Positions 35,813 to 48,287 of a stretch of DNA of 64,000 nt are shown here, piece after piece; position 1 is the stretch's first letter; every line of letters starts with the position of its first letter. Origin of the DNA: Nymphaea colorata. Lineage: Eukaryota > Streptophyta > Magnoliopsida > Nymphaeales > Nymphaeaceae. Under the pieces are notes generated by a model that was given only the letters and a program-made list of their open reading frames with translations, searched no databases and was not told the DNA's origin. The stretch lies in NCBI RefSeq assembly GCF_008831285.2, contig NC_045143.1, forward strand, positions 18,751,655 to 18,815,654. Reading direction: 5' to 3'. The position numbers and the translations under genes are program-made.

Positions 35813-38800
35813 TATTTTAATATTTATGAAGACATATACGTATATACATGTTATATACGTATACGTGTACATAAATTTCTTTCTTTGTCTTTCTCTCTTT
35901 ATGATTTAACATGCTTTTGCAAACTCTTATATACGTATATATGAATATATATATGTGTATTCCATTTTAAAATCTCTCTCTCTTTTATATTTTTGATTTT
36001 ATGATTTTCAAGTTCTCTTTCTCTCTATATTTCTCTTGTGATCAAATCTTTTCATATTTTTGATTCTCTTGAACATTTTTCTCTCAAGATCTTTTTCATT
36101 TACCGACTTCACTAAGACCAAAACTCAAAGTAATTGCCTAATATTGGAATCATGCTTGAGGGTCTACAACCTCATTCCATTTTAAATAACTTTTCTCTTT
36201 CATCAAAAATATTTATTACAAAAATCTTAGATGTATGTTATGATAGGAATGTTTCTAAATGACTGTTATGGTAGGAATGCTTTATTCTCTCCTAATCATA
36301 TAGAATCAATGCATTCATACATTCACACTCATTTAATATCACTTATGACCATAAACACCACTCCAAAGAACTTAAGCAAGATGAGATGGAGCTCTAATTA
36401 GGTAGTAACTGAATTAGAGGAAAATCTCAAACCTACTTAAAGTCTTAAGAGAACACTAAAATGACTTCAAAATGATTTCCGAAGCTTTCCAAATGATATT
36501 TATAATGATTTCTCAATTCTAGTTTTCCGTAAAATATTTCACATTTTCAAGTAATTCTTCAAATTTTTTTTTTAAAGTTTGAAACATCAAACTTTGAATA
36601 TTTTTCTCAAACACTACACCACATATAAAATGAAAAACATGTTTAAGCCAAAATGAAATGCATCAATAATAGACATATCCATTGGATTGATTACCCCCGG
36701 TAAAGGCACTGAGAACGGTCGATCCTCGTACCGATGAGCGAGTCCCTTCCTCTCTGATTTTCAAAACAAAACTCATTTTTCTGGTGCACATCCAAAAACT
36801 AATGAATTTTTGGGATGCAAACAGATGACGACCGTGATGGGACCCATCATTATTTGGCTATGATTATAATTGATGAATTTCCACTAACTTTAACATCTCA
36901 TACATTGTCGATGATAAAACATGTTCCCTACTTTGGCCTTGACCCCGTCAGTATTTCGTTACATTTCTTGGTGACTGTATTTACTTTCTTGCATATAAGA
37001 CTAATTAAGGAGGGTCAATCATGTTCACCTAGATCTAAGATCAAATACAACCCTCCTTAATTTAATGCTTGATTGAAGACAATGTTTGGTCTTCTTCTTA
37101 TTTAAACAACATTGCAATAGAGACAACCGATTTTGCATGTTTGCTCATATTTCAAAAATTTCCAATACCCATTCCTCCCAATCATCATGTTGCGGGGCTT
37201 GGTCTTAGGCGGTAGCACAAGAGTAAGCCTTCCAACTTGACCACACATTGGGCGAGAAAGCCCCCTCATTAGTACCATGAGTGGTAACTTGTGGTATATC
37301 GTATATCGACGAGTGTTCAAGAAGAAGTTGATAAAACTTATCCTTAGTTGCCAGATGGAGGAGTCTATGCTTGTACTAAGCCTCTCAGCTAAGGTATATT
37401 GACATATTTTATATGAAATAATTATGTTGAATCAAACCAAACTCAATTAGGGACCTATGCTCCTTTTCCAAATATATGCATGATAAAGGTGACTTTCAAA
37501 AATGTTGGATGTTTATGACTGTATGATGATTGCATATGTGTCTTCCATACGATCTTTGATCAATTTAATAATTTTACATTCCATCTTCCTCATTTAAATC
37601 GATGTCTTTTTCGATCATCTCTATATAATCTTTAACTTGACCACATCATAAGATCATGCTTTGACCTTACTATCAAAATGACATTGATTCTTCAAATACT
37701 ATCATTCAGCAAATCCTTTTTTTTTAGAATCACTTCAATACCTACATTTTATCCCACAATGTCAATCCCTCATTTATTTGCCCAACCTCATATTCTTGAA
37801 CATGATTGCCATTTATTGGCTCAATTACCAACTTTGCTTGACTCAGGTCATGCATTCTTTTTTCATCATTTATATTTAGCTAAATAATTTTCTAGCATCA
37901 ACACTCATAGTATATCTTTCTACCTATTTTATTACTTTCATAATTTTATTCGGTTATCATTTATTCTAAATTAAATACCAATCTTTGCTCTACTCAAGGA
38001 TACTCCATTTTCAATCATCGGACATATGATTTTTTAGATCTATATGAATCAAACATCATGTACGGGTAAATTGCTCATCATACTCTCTATCTTCCTATAT
38101 TATCAATTTGATATCTTGCTATGAGAATCACTGTTTCCCGATCATATTTCTACAATAAATTTTTTTCATACAAGCTTTGTCCCAATTGCATGTCAAAATT
38201 CTTTTATATCCAAGCTCAGACACGTGACATTACATGTTACCCTCACATATCACTTTTCTTTATATAATTTTGTCCATTCATTCTATTGAGGCAACTTCCA
38301 TTAGTTTCTTCGCCTCAATCTCAGTTCGTGATCAACACGTGCTTGACACGGGCCATACATTCTTTTTTTTTCTCATTTATATTTAGCCCAATAATTTTTC
38401 GACTTCAATACATATGGTGTGTCTTTCTACCATTTTACCACTTCCATGATTTTATTGGGCCATCATTTATTCTAAGATTTTTGCTAATGCTTCGGTTAAA
38501 TTCTATTTTCAATCATCGGACATTTGGTTTTTGACTTTTCCATTCACCCCTATTAAATCTACATCTTCATGAATCAAACCTCGTATATTTATACTCTACT
38601 TGAGATTTAATCATTTCAAAACTAAGATTTATGTTTTCCTACATTATCTTGATATCTCACCATGAGAATAACCATCTACCAATCATATTCTTATAACAAA
38701 TTTCTTTTCTACCAGCTTTGTCTCAATTTCTTCTCCTTAGAGACAAAACAGAAATGCTTGCATACCAAAGCTCATATATATGTTATTACCTTGCACTCTC

Positions 38801-39879
38801 AATTTTGTATTGAGAGAAAATATACCAGTTTCCTTTATATAACTTTGTTTGCAGATTCTTTTTATTGAGGCAATTGTCATTTGTTTCTTCGTCTCAATTC
38901 CAATCTAAGACATCAATCTTTTATCTTCTACCCAACATTCTGTTTTGAATCAGATTCTATCCTTTACCAATCATGGCAATTGCTAATACTGGGGCATTTT
39001 TTTTTCAATTATGAATATTTCGAGACATTTCTAAATTGCTTTTGCGACACAAATTTTTCTTTTACAATCGTCATTGTCCATAGAAAAATGGATCATATAC
39101 CAATAAAGTCAACTCAGCTACTATGATAAAGATTTGATCAAGCGCAATCCACCCACTAGGTTCGGTGCTTTCTAAAGCTAGCTCAACTATGTCACTAGAC
39201 AAGGGAATCTTATGGAGCAAGCGCAACTTGGCCGTTTGGTCGAGGTCTTTTCAAAGCAAGCTCAACCCAAACATTAGTTTTGGGAATTTTAATAAGTTCA
39301 AAATCCAACCTTGGGTGAAAACAAAAATTTCACCAAAAGGTAGTCGAGGTGATAGAAAATTTTCTTGTCACAATCAATGAAGGAGCAATAGGGTCACATT
39401 CCTTATTTCAACAAAGGTATTTGAGGAGATGAGAGTTATTTCCCGGCATTGCCACTTGTTATGGAGCAACCCATTCATAAAAAGGGTAAAACTTGAAGTT
39501 ATGGACAAAAGAGCAACCCATGCAGGTAAAAGGGTTAAACCTGCAATGCAAGCCAAAGCAACCCATGCACGTAAAGGGGTTAAATCTGCAATATAAGCCA
39601 AAGCAACCCACAAAAGTAAGGGGTTAAACTTGCGATGCAAGTCAAAGCAACCCATTCAGGGGGGTTAATCCTGAATTCGATATCAGCAAACCTACACAGG
39701 TAAGGGGTTAAACCTGCAACATAAGCTCAAACAATCCATTCAGGTAAGGGGTTAAAACCTGAAATGCAGTTCCGACATTTTTAATCTTTTTAGAAAAAAT
39801 TTTCATCACTCAAAATTTGGGGTGCTTATCTTTGCCACTAAGCACGGCAAATGCCAGCTTAGTAGCAAAGAGGGGCATC
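35813..39879 (+). other. Internal region of LARD I, non-coding
   Basis: Starts with alternating TATACGTATA-type sequence (35825-35960). No ORF resembling gag, protease, RT, RNase H or integrase is present. It is shared, in inverse, with 42775-46150. No convincing primer-binding site was seen, perhaps because the true LTR end lies further right. Confidence 0.65.
39466..39770. repeat. Tandem repeat, about 7 units of 39-47 bp, in LARD I
   Basis: Units start near 39466, 39513, 39558, 39603, 39647, 39686 and 39731. Each carries GCAACCCAT(G/T)CA-like sequence, then GTAAGGGGTTAAAC, then CTGCAA and AAGC. The units are contiguous, with no spacers, so this is not a CRISPR array. A related array in inverse lies at about 42865-43165. 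Confidence 0.88.
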
Positions 39880-41282
39880 TGTTATCACCCCAAATTTTTC
39901 AAAAAAAGACTATTATTTTATTATTTCAATTTAAATTTTAGACCCAAAACAAATTTAATTTATAAACCTAAGTCTAGATCCAAATCAAGCATTTCAAGCT
40001 CGAAATACAAAATTCAAATTCAAAACTCAACCTTAGACGCGAGATTCAAGTCCAAAATCCAATTATTAGATCCGAATTAGATCCAAAATCTAAGTTTAGA
40101 TCCAAATGAAGAATTCCAAACTCAAATTCTAAAGCCGAATTTAAATTTTGAATTTTGCATCCAAAGCTCTTCCCTCTTCAATTCAAATCTTAAATTCGAA
40201 TTTTGAATTTTGGATTCAAAACTCTTCCCTCTTGAATTCAAATCTTGAATTCGAATTTTGAATTTTGGTGCCAAAAATTTTCCCTCTTGAATTCAAATCT
40301 TGAATTCGAATTTTGAATTTTGGCTTCAAAATTTCTATAAATACCGCCACAATCCTCCCTCTTAAGCATGGGCTAACTCTTGGGGATTTCTAATGCTTCA
40401 TCACTTGAAGAATTGCATCTCTTTCCATTCCTCTCTTCTTCTCCAACCTTGGGAGCAAACCTCTCCAAGTTCAAACTCCTCAAGGGAGCACATGGAAACC
40501 TCTTAGAGGGATATTTTCATCATCTTGGAGCTTCATCCGAGGGGACTCCAAGATCATTTAAAGGGATGACTCATTTCTACATCATTCATATTCGAAGTAT
40601 GTAATGTTTCTCTTATTTTCATCTCTTTTCATTTCCTCTTACCACCTCCTCATGGCTGTGCAAGAAAGCTCTAAAGATTTCTTATTCGGAATCAAGAGCT
40701 ACTCATGAGTGCACCGGGAGTAAGAGCAACGCGAACTAAATTTCATTTCTTCATTTATCTCCAAAAATATGTTTGTTATAATGTCTTGCTCATCATATGT
40801 CCTTGAGATGATGTTCATGCATGATGTTCTAATTTTTCCTCAATTAATGAGCAAATGCACGGTAAGAATAAGTGCTTGGGTTAGGGGTTTCATCATTCTT
40901 ATATTGATTTTTGAGGTTGGGAGTTGTTCAACCCGGGACAGCCCTTCACGAATTTGTACATGGTAAAGTGCAACTTCATGTCATTTTCACACTTAGTTTA
41001 TTTCTTAATCACTTGATTAGGAAACCCAATGAGTGCTTCATCATTCTCCATTTTCATAAGTATTTGATTTTCTTTCATACCCAATGGTGGAAGAAATGTA
41101 TTTTCTTGAAACAAATAATACGATTTTATGTTCATATTTGGAAGCATGTTTTTCAAAAGATTTTCAAAACCAAATGCCCTCTCTGATGTGGCTTTGGGGA
41201 CTTAACTTAGGTTTTTGCATGAGCCCAAGTTCCCTTCCGGCCTACATCAAAATTGAAGCTAGATATTTTCAAGTCATTTTTT
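39880..41282 (+). repeat. Right LTR of LARD I (3' truncated)
   Basis: Starts TGTTATCACCCC at 39880. It has four of the roughly 60-bp U3 repeat units against three in the left LTR, and a TATAAATA box at 40336-40343. Homology with the left LTR runs to AAGTCATTTTTT, where the inverted element begins. Confidence 0.85.
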
Positions 41283-41284
41283 GA

Positions 41285-42774
41285 TTAAGAAAGAAACTAA
41301 ACGTGTTCCTAATTATGTGATTAAGAAAGAAACTAAACGTAAGAATGACATGAAAATACATTTTAATATGTACATATTCGTGAAGGGCTTCTTGGGTTGG
41401 AAAAATACCAACCTAAAAAATCAATACAAAAATGAGGAAATCTCATACCCCAAACACTCGTTCTCGTCATGCATTTACTCATTAATTAAAGAAACTTAAT
41501 ACATCATGCATAAGAGTCATCTCAAGCATAAACGGTGAGTAAAGCTATACAACAAGCATATTTTTGAAAATAAATGAAGAAATATAGTTTATTTTACCTT
41601 GCTCATACTCTCGGTGCACTCAAGAGTAGCTTTCGACTCCGGATGAGAAATCTTTAGAGTTTTCTTGCACAGCCATGGGTAGGTGGTAAGAGGAAATAAA
41701 AATAAAAATGGAGAATTACATACCTCGAATATAGATGAGCCTCATCCATTTAATGATCTTAGGATCGCATCGGATGAAGCTTCAAGATGCTGAAAATATC
41801 CCTCCTAGAGGTCTCCTCAAGCTCTGTTGAAGAGTTTGAACTTGGAGAACCTTGTTCTTAAGGTTTGAGAAGAGGAAGAAGGGAAGAAGAGAGAAATGAA
41901 AAGAGGAAGATCGAATTTCAAGTATTTTTGAATAATTTAATATTCTTTAATAGGTTTTGACTAAGTGGGATTGGCACTTGCCCTGCAAACACCCCTTTGG
42001 GGTGTGGGCAGAGCTAATGCCCACCTAGCCAGGCCAAAACAGCATGTGGCCGTGTGCGTTGCCGCGCGGACGAGCATGGCAGCGCGTGATAGGCTGTCGC
42101 GCATTGCCCCGTGAGCACTCATGGTGTGCGGTGCCAGCACGCTGGCGTGCTGATTTTCTCTTTTTGTTTTTAAGTAGAATAAAAAAACAAAATGGAATGA
42201 AATAAATAAAAAAATTGTTTAATAAGAAAGCATAAAAACTATTTTTTTTAAAATGTGTAAAAAATGGTTTTTGTTACAAATAGAGAGGTCTACTCCGTTT
42301 TGAGTGACTCCAGGCTCATTTTAAATCCAGATTCGGTTCAATTGGTCACCGACGCATTGTATTGAGTGATGTAAGCTCAAAAACACATATTGGCCCAAGA
42401 ACGAAGCATAAAACAAAGGGGAGCTCTGTGCACACGTGCGAGGTGCTCATAGCACCAGACTTTGTTGTTTTGAACTTGATTTTGGATTTTGAGTTTGAAA
42501 TGCTTGATTTGGCTAAACTTGGTTTTTGGAAATAATTTGTATCCGAGATTTGGATTTTGGATTTTAGATTCGAATCTCGTGTTTGAAGTTGAATTTGAAT
42601 TTTGTGTTTGGGTTCAGACGTGGGTTTAAAGATTCATTTTGGATCGAATAATCGCAAATTTGTTTAGGATATAGGATTGGGCTTAGGGTCTAAAATTTAA
42701 AGCCAAATAAATGAAGATTTCATTTGGGTGAATATAAAATACAATCTTTTTCAAAAAAATTTGGAGTGATAACA
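41285..42774 (-). repeat. 3' LTR of LARD II, variant U3
   Basis: Homologous to LARD I LTRs at both ends, but its middle (about 41880-42470) is unrelated to them and includes a GC-rich patch (about 41960-42150). The 3' tail is missing about 300 bp relative to LARD I LTRs. Confidence 0.7.
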
Positions 42775-42864
42775 GATGCCCCTCTTTGTTACTAAGCCGG
42801 CACTAGTCATGCTTAGTGACAAGGATAAGCACCCCAGATTTTTTCAAACAAAATATGTTTGGGG

Positions 42865-43165
42865 TGATGTTTCAGGCTTAACCATTTACTTGAATGAGTT
42901 GTTTGAGCTTATGTTGCAGGTTTAACCCCTTACCTGCACGGGTTTCCTGAAATTGAATTTAGGTTTTACCCTCCGAAATGGGTTGCCTTGAATTGTATTG
43001 CAGGTTGATCCTCTTACCTGCATGGGTTGCAGGTTGAACCTCTTACCTATGTGGGTTGCTTTGGCTTGTATTGGTGGTTTAACCCCAAACCTGTGTGGGT
43101 TACTCTTTTACCCATAATTTCATGTTTTTAACCTTTTCTTGAATGGGTTGCTCGATAACAAGTGA
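42865..43165. repeat. Tandem repeat in LARD II, inverse of 39466-39770
   Basis: About six to seven diverged units with GCAGGTTTAACCCCTTACCTG-like cores (shown in part: GGTTTAACCCCTTACCTG) and ATGGGTTGC. More diverged than the LARD I array. Confidence 0.8.
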
Positions 43166-46151
43166 CAATGCCAGGAAAGAACCCTTATCACCTTGAATAC
43201 CTTTGTTGAAGCCTGGAATGAGACCCTATCGCTCCTACATTGGTTGTCACAATAAGACATCTTATCACCTCGAGTGCCTTATGTTGAAGTTTTTGTTTTC
43301 ACCAAAAGTTGGATTTTAAAATTGTTTAGTAAAATTCCCCAAACTAGCGCTTGGGTAGAGCTTGCTTTGAAAAGCCCTTGACCAAACGGCCAAGTTGCGC
43401 TTGCTAGTGACAAGGTTGAGCTAGCTTTAGAATACCCCAAACCTAGGGGCCGGATTGTACTTGATCAAATCTTTAACTTAGCAGCTGAGTTGATTTGATT
43501 GGGATATGACATTTTTCTTGTTGGACAAGAATGACTGTGAAAGAAAAATATATGTTGCAAAAGTAATTTAGAAAATGCCTCAAAATATTCATGATTTTAA
43601 AAAAAATGTCCTAGTGTTAGCAATTGCGTTGACTAGTAAGAGATAGGATCTAATTCAAAACGGAATGCGCATGTACTAGGTAAAAGATTGATGGTTGATA
43701 TTTTGGATTGAGACTGAGGCAAAAAAAGTATTGGAAAATGCCCCAGTAAATAGAAAGTGTGGACAAAATTATATAAAGAAAATCAATATATTTTTTGCTA
43801 ATAGGAAAATGAGAGTGAAAGGTTATATCATGCATATGAACTGAGGTCTAAAGGAATTTTTGATCTGTCTTTAATGACAAGCAATTGAGAAATATGATCG
43901 ATAGATATGATTCTCATAGTGAGATATCAAGTCGATAGTATAGGAAAACAGAGAAGATTACTATTACAAGTGAAGAATCTTAATTTTGAAATGATTAAGT
44001 CTCAAGCAAAATAGAATAAATATATGATGTTTGATTCATATAGACTCAGTATGGGTGAATGAATGAGTTAAACTCACATGTCCAACGATTGAAAACTGAA
44101 GTAAAGGAAAGGTTGGTAATCAACTCGGAATAATCGGTGTCACTTAGGTAGTAGGGTTAAAGCATGAGCTTATGACGTATCATATTGAAGACTACATAGA
44201 AATTATCAAAGGAAACATTGATTTAAATCAAGAAGATGAAATATAAAATTATTAAATTGGTTAAACAGTGTATAGAAGATACAAATGCATTCATCATACA
44301 ATGATAAACATCTAACACTTTCTAAAGTCACATTTATTATGTATATATCTGGAAAAGGAGCATAGGACCCTATTTGAGTTTGATTTGACCAATGATGATT
44401 ATTTCATATAAGATACGCTAATATACCTTAGCCAAGAGGCTTAGTACGAGCATAGACTCCTCCACTAGACAAATAAGAGTTGAGTTTCTCGTTTCTCCTT
44501 GGTCACGTGTCAATATACCATAAGTTACCATTCATGGTACTAACGAGGGGGGCTTTTTCACCCTAGGTGTGGTCTAGTTGTAAGGCTTAGTCATGTGTTA
44601 CCACGTAAGACTAAGCCCCCCAACATGATGACCGAGACAAATAGGCATAGCAGGTTTTTTGAAATACGAGCAAACATACAAAATCAATTGTCTCTAATGC
44701 GATGTTTTCTTAGATGGTGATTAAAATATGTAGAAGAGCAAGTATTGTTTTCAATCAAGCCTTAAACCAAAGATAGTTGTATTTTATCCTAGATCTAAGT
44801 GAACATAATTGATCCTCCTCAATTATTCTTATATGCGAGAAAGCAAATACCATCACCAAACAATGTACTGAAATGCCGATGGGGTCAAGGCCAAAGAAGA
44901 GAACATGCTTTATCATCAACAATATATGAGATGTTCAAGTTTGTGGAAATGCATCAATGATAATCACAGCCAAACAATGACGGGTCCCATCACAATCGCC
45001 AACTATTTGCATCTCCAACAATCTTCTAGTATTTTGAGTTCTCTAGAAAAATGAGGTTTTATTTTGAAATGAGAGAGAAAGGGACTCGCACGTCGGCACG
45101 AGGATTGACCATTCTTGGCACCTTCACCAAGGATAATCAATCCAAGCGTTACACTTATTCTTGATGCATTTCATTTTTGCTTAAACATCTTTTTCATTCT
45201 AAATGCGGTGTAGTGTTTGAGAAAATAATGAAGATTCGACGCTTCAAAATTTTGAAAAAGTTTTGAAGAATCATTTGAGAGTGTAAAACATTTTAATTTG
45301 AGAAATCTTGATTGAGACAATCATTTGGAAACCTTTGAATATCACTTTTGGAAATCATTTTTGTGTTCTCTTAAGACTTTAAGTAGGTTTAAGGTTTTGC
45401 TCTAATTCAATTATTATCGAATTAGAACTCTACCTCATCTTACTTAAGTTCTTTTAAAGATGTGTTTGTGATCATCTGTGATGTTGAGTGAATGAGAATG
45501 TATGAATACATTAATCCTACATGATTAGAATGAAAATTCATTTCTATCATGACATTCATCTAAAAACATTCCTACTACCACACACATCTAAGATTTTTTT
45601 TTACTTATAAGATTGTCATAAATATTGTTGTGAAAAGAGAAAAGTTTTTGAAAATATAATGAGATTGTAAACCACCAAGTGTGGTTCTAATATTGGGTCA
45701 TTATTTGATTTTTAGACTTGGTGAAGTCGGTAAATGAAAAGATCTTGGGAGAAAAATATTCAAAAGAATGGAAAAGATAAAAGACTTGAATACAAGAAGA
45801 ATATGAAGAAAGAGAGAGCGAAAGAGATTTTAAAAATTACAAAACAAAGAATTTAAAAGAGAGAGAAATACTTATACATGTACATACTTATATATACATA
45901 TTTATGTATATATATATACGTATGGATACATATATGAAAGCTTACGAAGAAGAAGTTTATATCAAATAAAGAGAGAAGAAGGCTTTAAAAAAAGAGAGAT
46001 TTTAGAATGAAATACACGTATATATATTCATATATACGTATACAAGCGCTTATAAAAGAAAAGTTAAATCATAAAGAGAGAAAGACAAAGAGAAATAGTC
46101 ATGTGCACATATATGTATATGTGTATATGTCTTCATGAGAGTTGAAATCAA

Positions 46152-46955
46152 GAAATGACTTAAATATCCGACTTCGAATTTTATGTAGGCCGGGGAGGAA
46201 CTTGGACTCATGCAAGAGCCTATACTAAGTCTCCAAGGCCTCATTAGAGAGGGCATATGCTTTTGAAAATCTTTGGAAAAATATGATCCAAAATATGAAC
46301 ATAAAATCATGATTATTTGTTACAAGAGAATATATTTCTTCCACCATTGTATATGGAAGACAATCAAGCAACATAATGAGGCACTCATTGGAGGTTCCTA
46401 ATCGAGTGATTAAGAAAAAAAACTAAATGTGAGAATGAAATAAAAATGCATTTTAACATATACATATTTGTGAAGGGCTTTCTGGGTTGGACAAATCTCA
46501 AGCTCAAAACTCACCATAAAAATGAGGAAATCCCAAACCCCAAAACACTCGTTCTTGTCGTGCACTTGCTCATTAACGAAAGAAAATTAATACATCATAC
46601 ATAAGAGTCATCTCAAGCATAAACGGTGAGTAAAACAATATAACAAGCATATTTTTGAAAATAAATAAAGAAAAAAAATCTATTTCTCCTTGCTCATACT
46701 CCCAGTGTACTCAAGAGTAACTCTTGACTCCAGATAGGGAATCTTTAGAGCTTTCTTGCATGACCTTGGGAGGTGGCAAGAGAAAATGAAAATAAAAATG
46801 GAGGATTACATACCTCGAATATAGATGACCTCCTCCTTTGAATGATCTTAAGATCGCCTTAGATGAAGCTCCGAGATGATAAAAATATCCCTCCAAGATG
46901 TCTCATCATGCTCCCTTGAAGAGTTTGAACTTGGAGAACCATGTTTATAAGGTTT
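46152..46955 (-). repeat. 5' LTR of LARD II, truncated
   Basis: Matches 41330-41870 and, in inverse, about 34980-35812. It lacks U3 and the TG start; sequence beyond 46955 is unrelated. Confidence 0.75.
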
Positions 46956-46959
46956 TCTA

Positions 46960-48280
46960 AGCAATTCCTATCTATACTAGTTTGTAAATCAAATTACGTG
47001 AATCCATTTTTGTCTGCTTCTTTTAAATAATAATGGGGTTTGTTTGATAATCACTAGTTCCATTTTCTGATCTTATTCAAAATATGTTTTCTTCAAAAAT
47101 GGAAAAACAATGTTTTCTAAATGAAATGTTGGGAAGATTTATATATGTGGGAATAAAAAGAAAAAAGAGAAGAATTTATTTGTAATGTCATGAGAGTGTT
47201 GAACAAGGAAAAAACTTACGACAATGAAATTCTGCACTAATCACAAAACCTTCTAAATTAAAGACTTGAAATGTTGAATACATGCCAAAGAACATAACAA
47301 CTCTATAATGGTCAAATAGAAAAAATTAAATAACAAGTGAGACACATACATGGACTCAATACAAAGGGGAAAAGACTAGTATTAGAAAGTTGGAAAACAG
47401 CTCAATTATGATGACAAAATCAAATGCTTGCCATTTCTTTTGCCACACTAACCTCAAACAGTAACTCATTGGTACCATATGAAATTGATCCTATACATGA
47501 TCAATTTAACTGCGACCATAAAAAGACCGTACATGCAGACCTCCCTTTGCCTATTACTCCTTCAAAGTTGCTGGTGATATCCCCAACTTCATGACAAGTA
47601 CATGAAATTTCATCTTTGCCCACCATCAACTTCAGGATAAAAATGTAAAATTGCAACTTTGTCAACCATCTCATGAAGATTTTACTTTCCTCCAGCTTTA
47701 TAATTTATTATCTTCATCTAGGCAATGATATTTAAGTTTACGTAATATCATGGGAACTAGTGAAAAAGGGAATGTATTCACAAATGAAAGAATATATATA
47801 GCTTAGTTTGGTTTCTTGCTTCTTCTTCAGGGCAATTGGCTGAACAGAACAATTTGGAGCCATAAATTCAGGGGAACATGGATAAGGTCAGTTATTATGT
47901 GAGTTTACAACTATTTGCGCATATTTTTTGGAAGATTCAATATATCTTATTTTTTGTTTTCTATGTTCAATAGTATTTGCATCTGGAATTGTGGTCAGAA
48001 ACTTCAATCTTCCTCTTCCAAACAACTGAAGATGCATTTAGGACTCCTAAAGACACGCCTATTTGTGAGATCTGATATTATTAGATAAAGCTATTGTATC
48101 GTAGTTCATATGAATCCTTATCATTCTATTGTGCTTCGTTTAGCCTGTCATAAGGCTCTTGTTTAATGTGTGCTTGACAACATCACAACATATAACCTAT
48201 CAGTTTATTGTAACAACATCACAACATAGAACTAGGAGACGATCAATAACAATTAAATAGCTAAGCTTATCTTGATATAT
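46960..48280. other. Spacer, nothing recognised
   Basis: AT-rich, no supported gene or element end. It lies upstream of the P4-ATPase relic, but I find no earlier flippase exons (for example no DKTGTLT coding sequence) here. Confidence 0.4.
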
Positions 48281-48287
48281 ATATCTA

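Larger units (their letters stand above)
34478..41283 (+). mobile_element. LARD I: large non-coding LTR retrotransposon derivative
   Basis: Two direct repeats (34478-35812 and 39880-41282) flank about 4.07 kb of AT-rich DNA with no gag or pol reading frame. The downstream repeat starts TGTTATCACCCC just after GCAAAGAGGGGCATC, a polypurine-tract-like sequence, so the element reads on the plus strand. The internal region carries a run of 44-bp tandem repeats near its 3' end. Such elements depend on enzymes from an autonomous relative. The TG start and polypurine tract fit LTR elements in general; a Ty3/gypsy relationship is only a guess. Confidence 0.8.
41285..46955 (-). mobile_element. LARD II: second non-coding LTR element, opposite orientation
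   Basis: Minus-strand order: 5' LTR remnant 46955-46152, internal region to 42775, then 3' LTR 42774-41285 beginning TGTTATCACTCC next to a GAGGGGCATC polypurine-like tract. The internal region matches LARD I in inverse (for example 42865-43500 with 39130-39780, and 44390-45320 with 36500-37440). Both of its LTRs share a variant not found in LARD I (GAGAACC(A/T)TGTT followed by TAAGGTTT), so it is a separate insertion of a sister subfamily, not an inverted copy of LARD I. Confidence 0.75.

Noticed and set aside
35825-35960. Alternating TATACGTATA tract as a replication or origin element
   Set aside because: Low-complexity purine-pyrimidine alternation shared by both LARDs; no other origin hallmark.
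39374-39655. Antisense ORF with a repeated hydrophobic peptide
   Set aside because: It arises from the 45-bp period of the tandem array in a non-coding element, with no start context or conservation of frame in LARD II.
39466-39770. CRISPR-like repeat array
   Set aside because: Units are contiguous and diverged, without spacers, in plant retroelement DNA; it is a tandem satellite.
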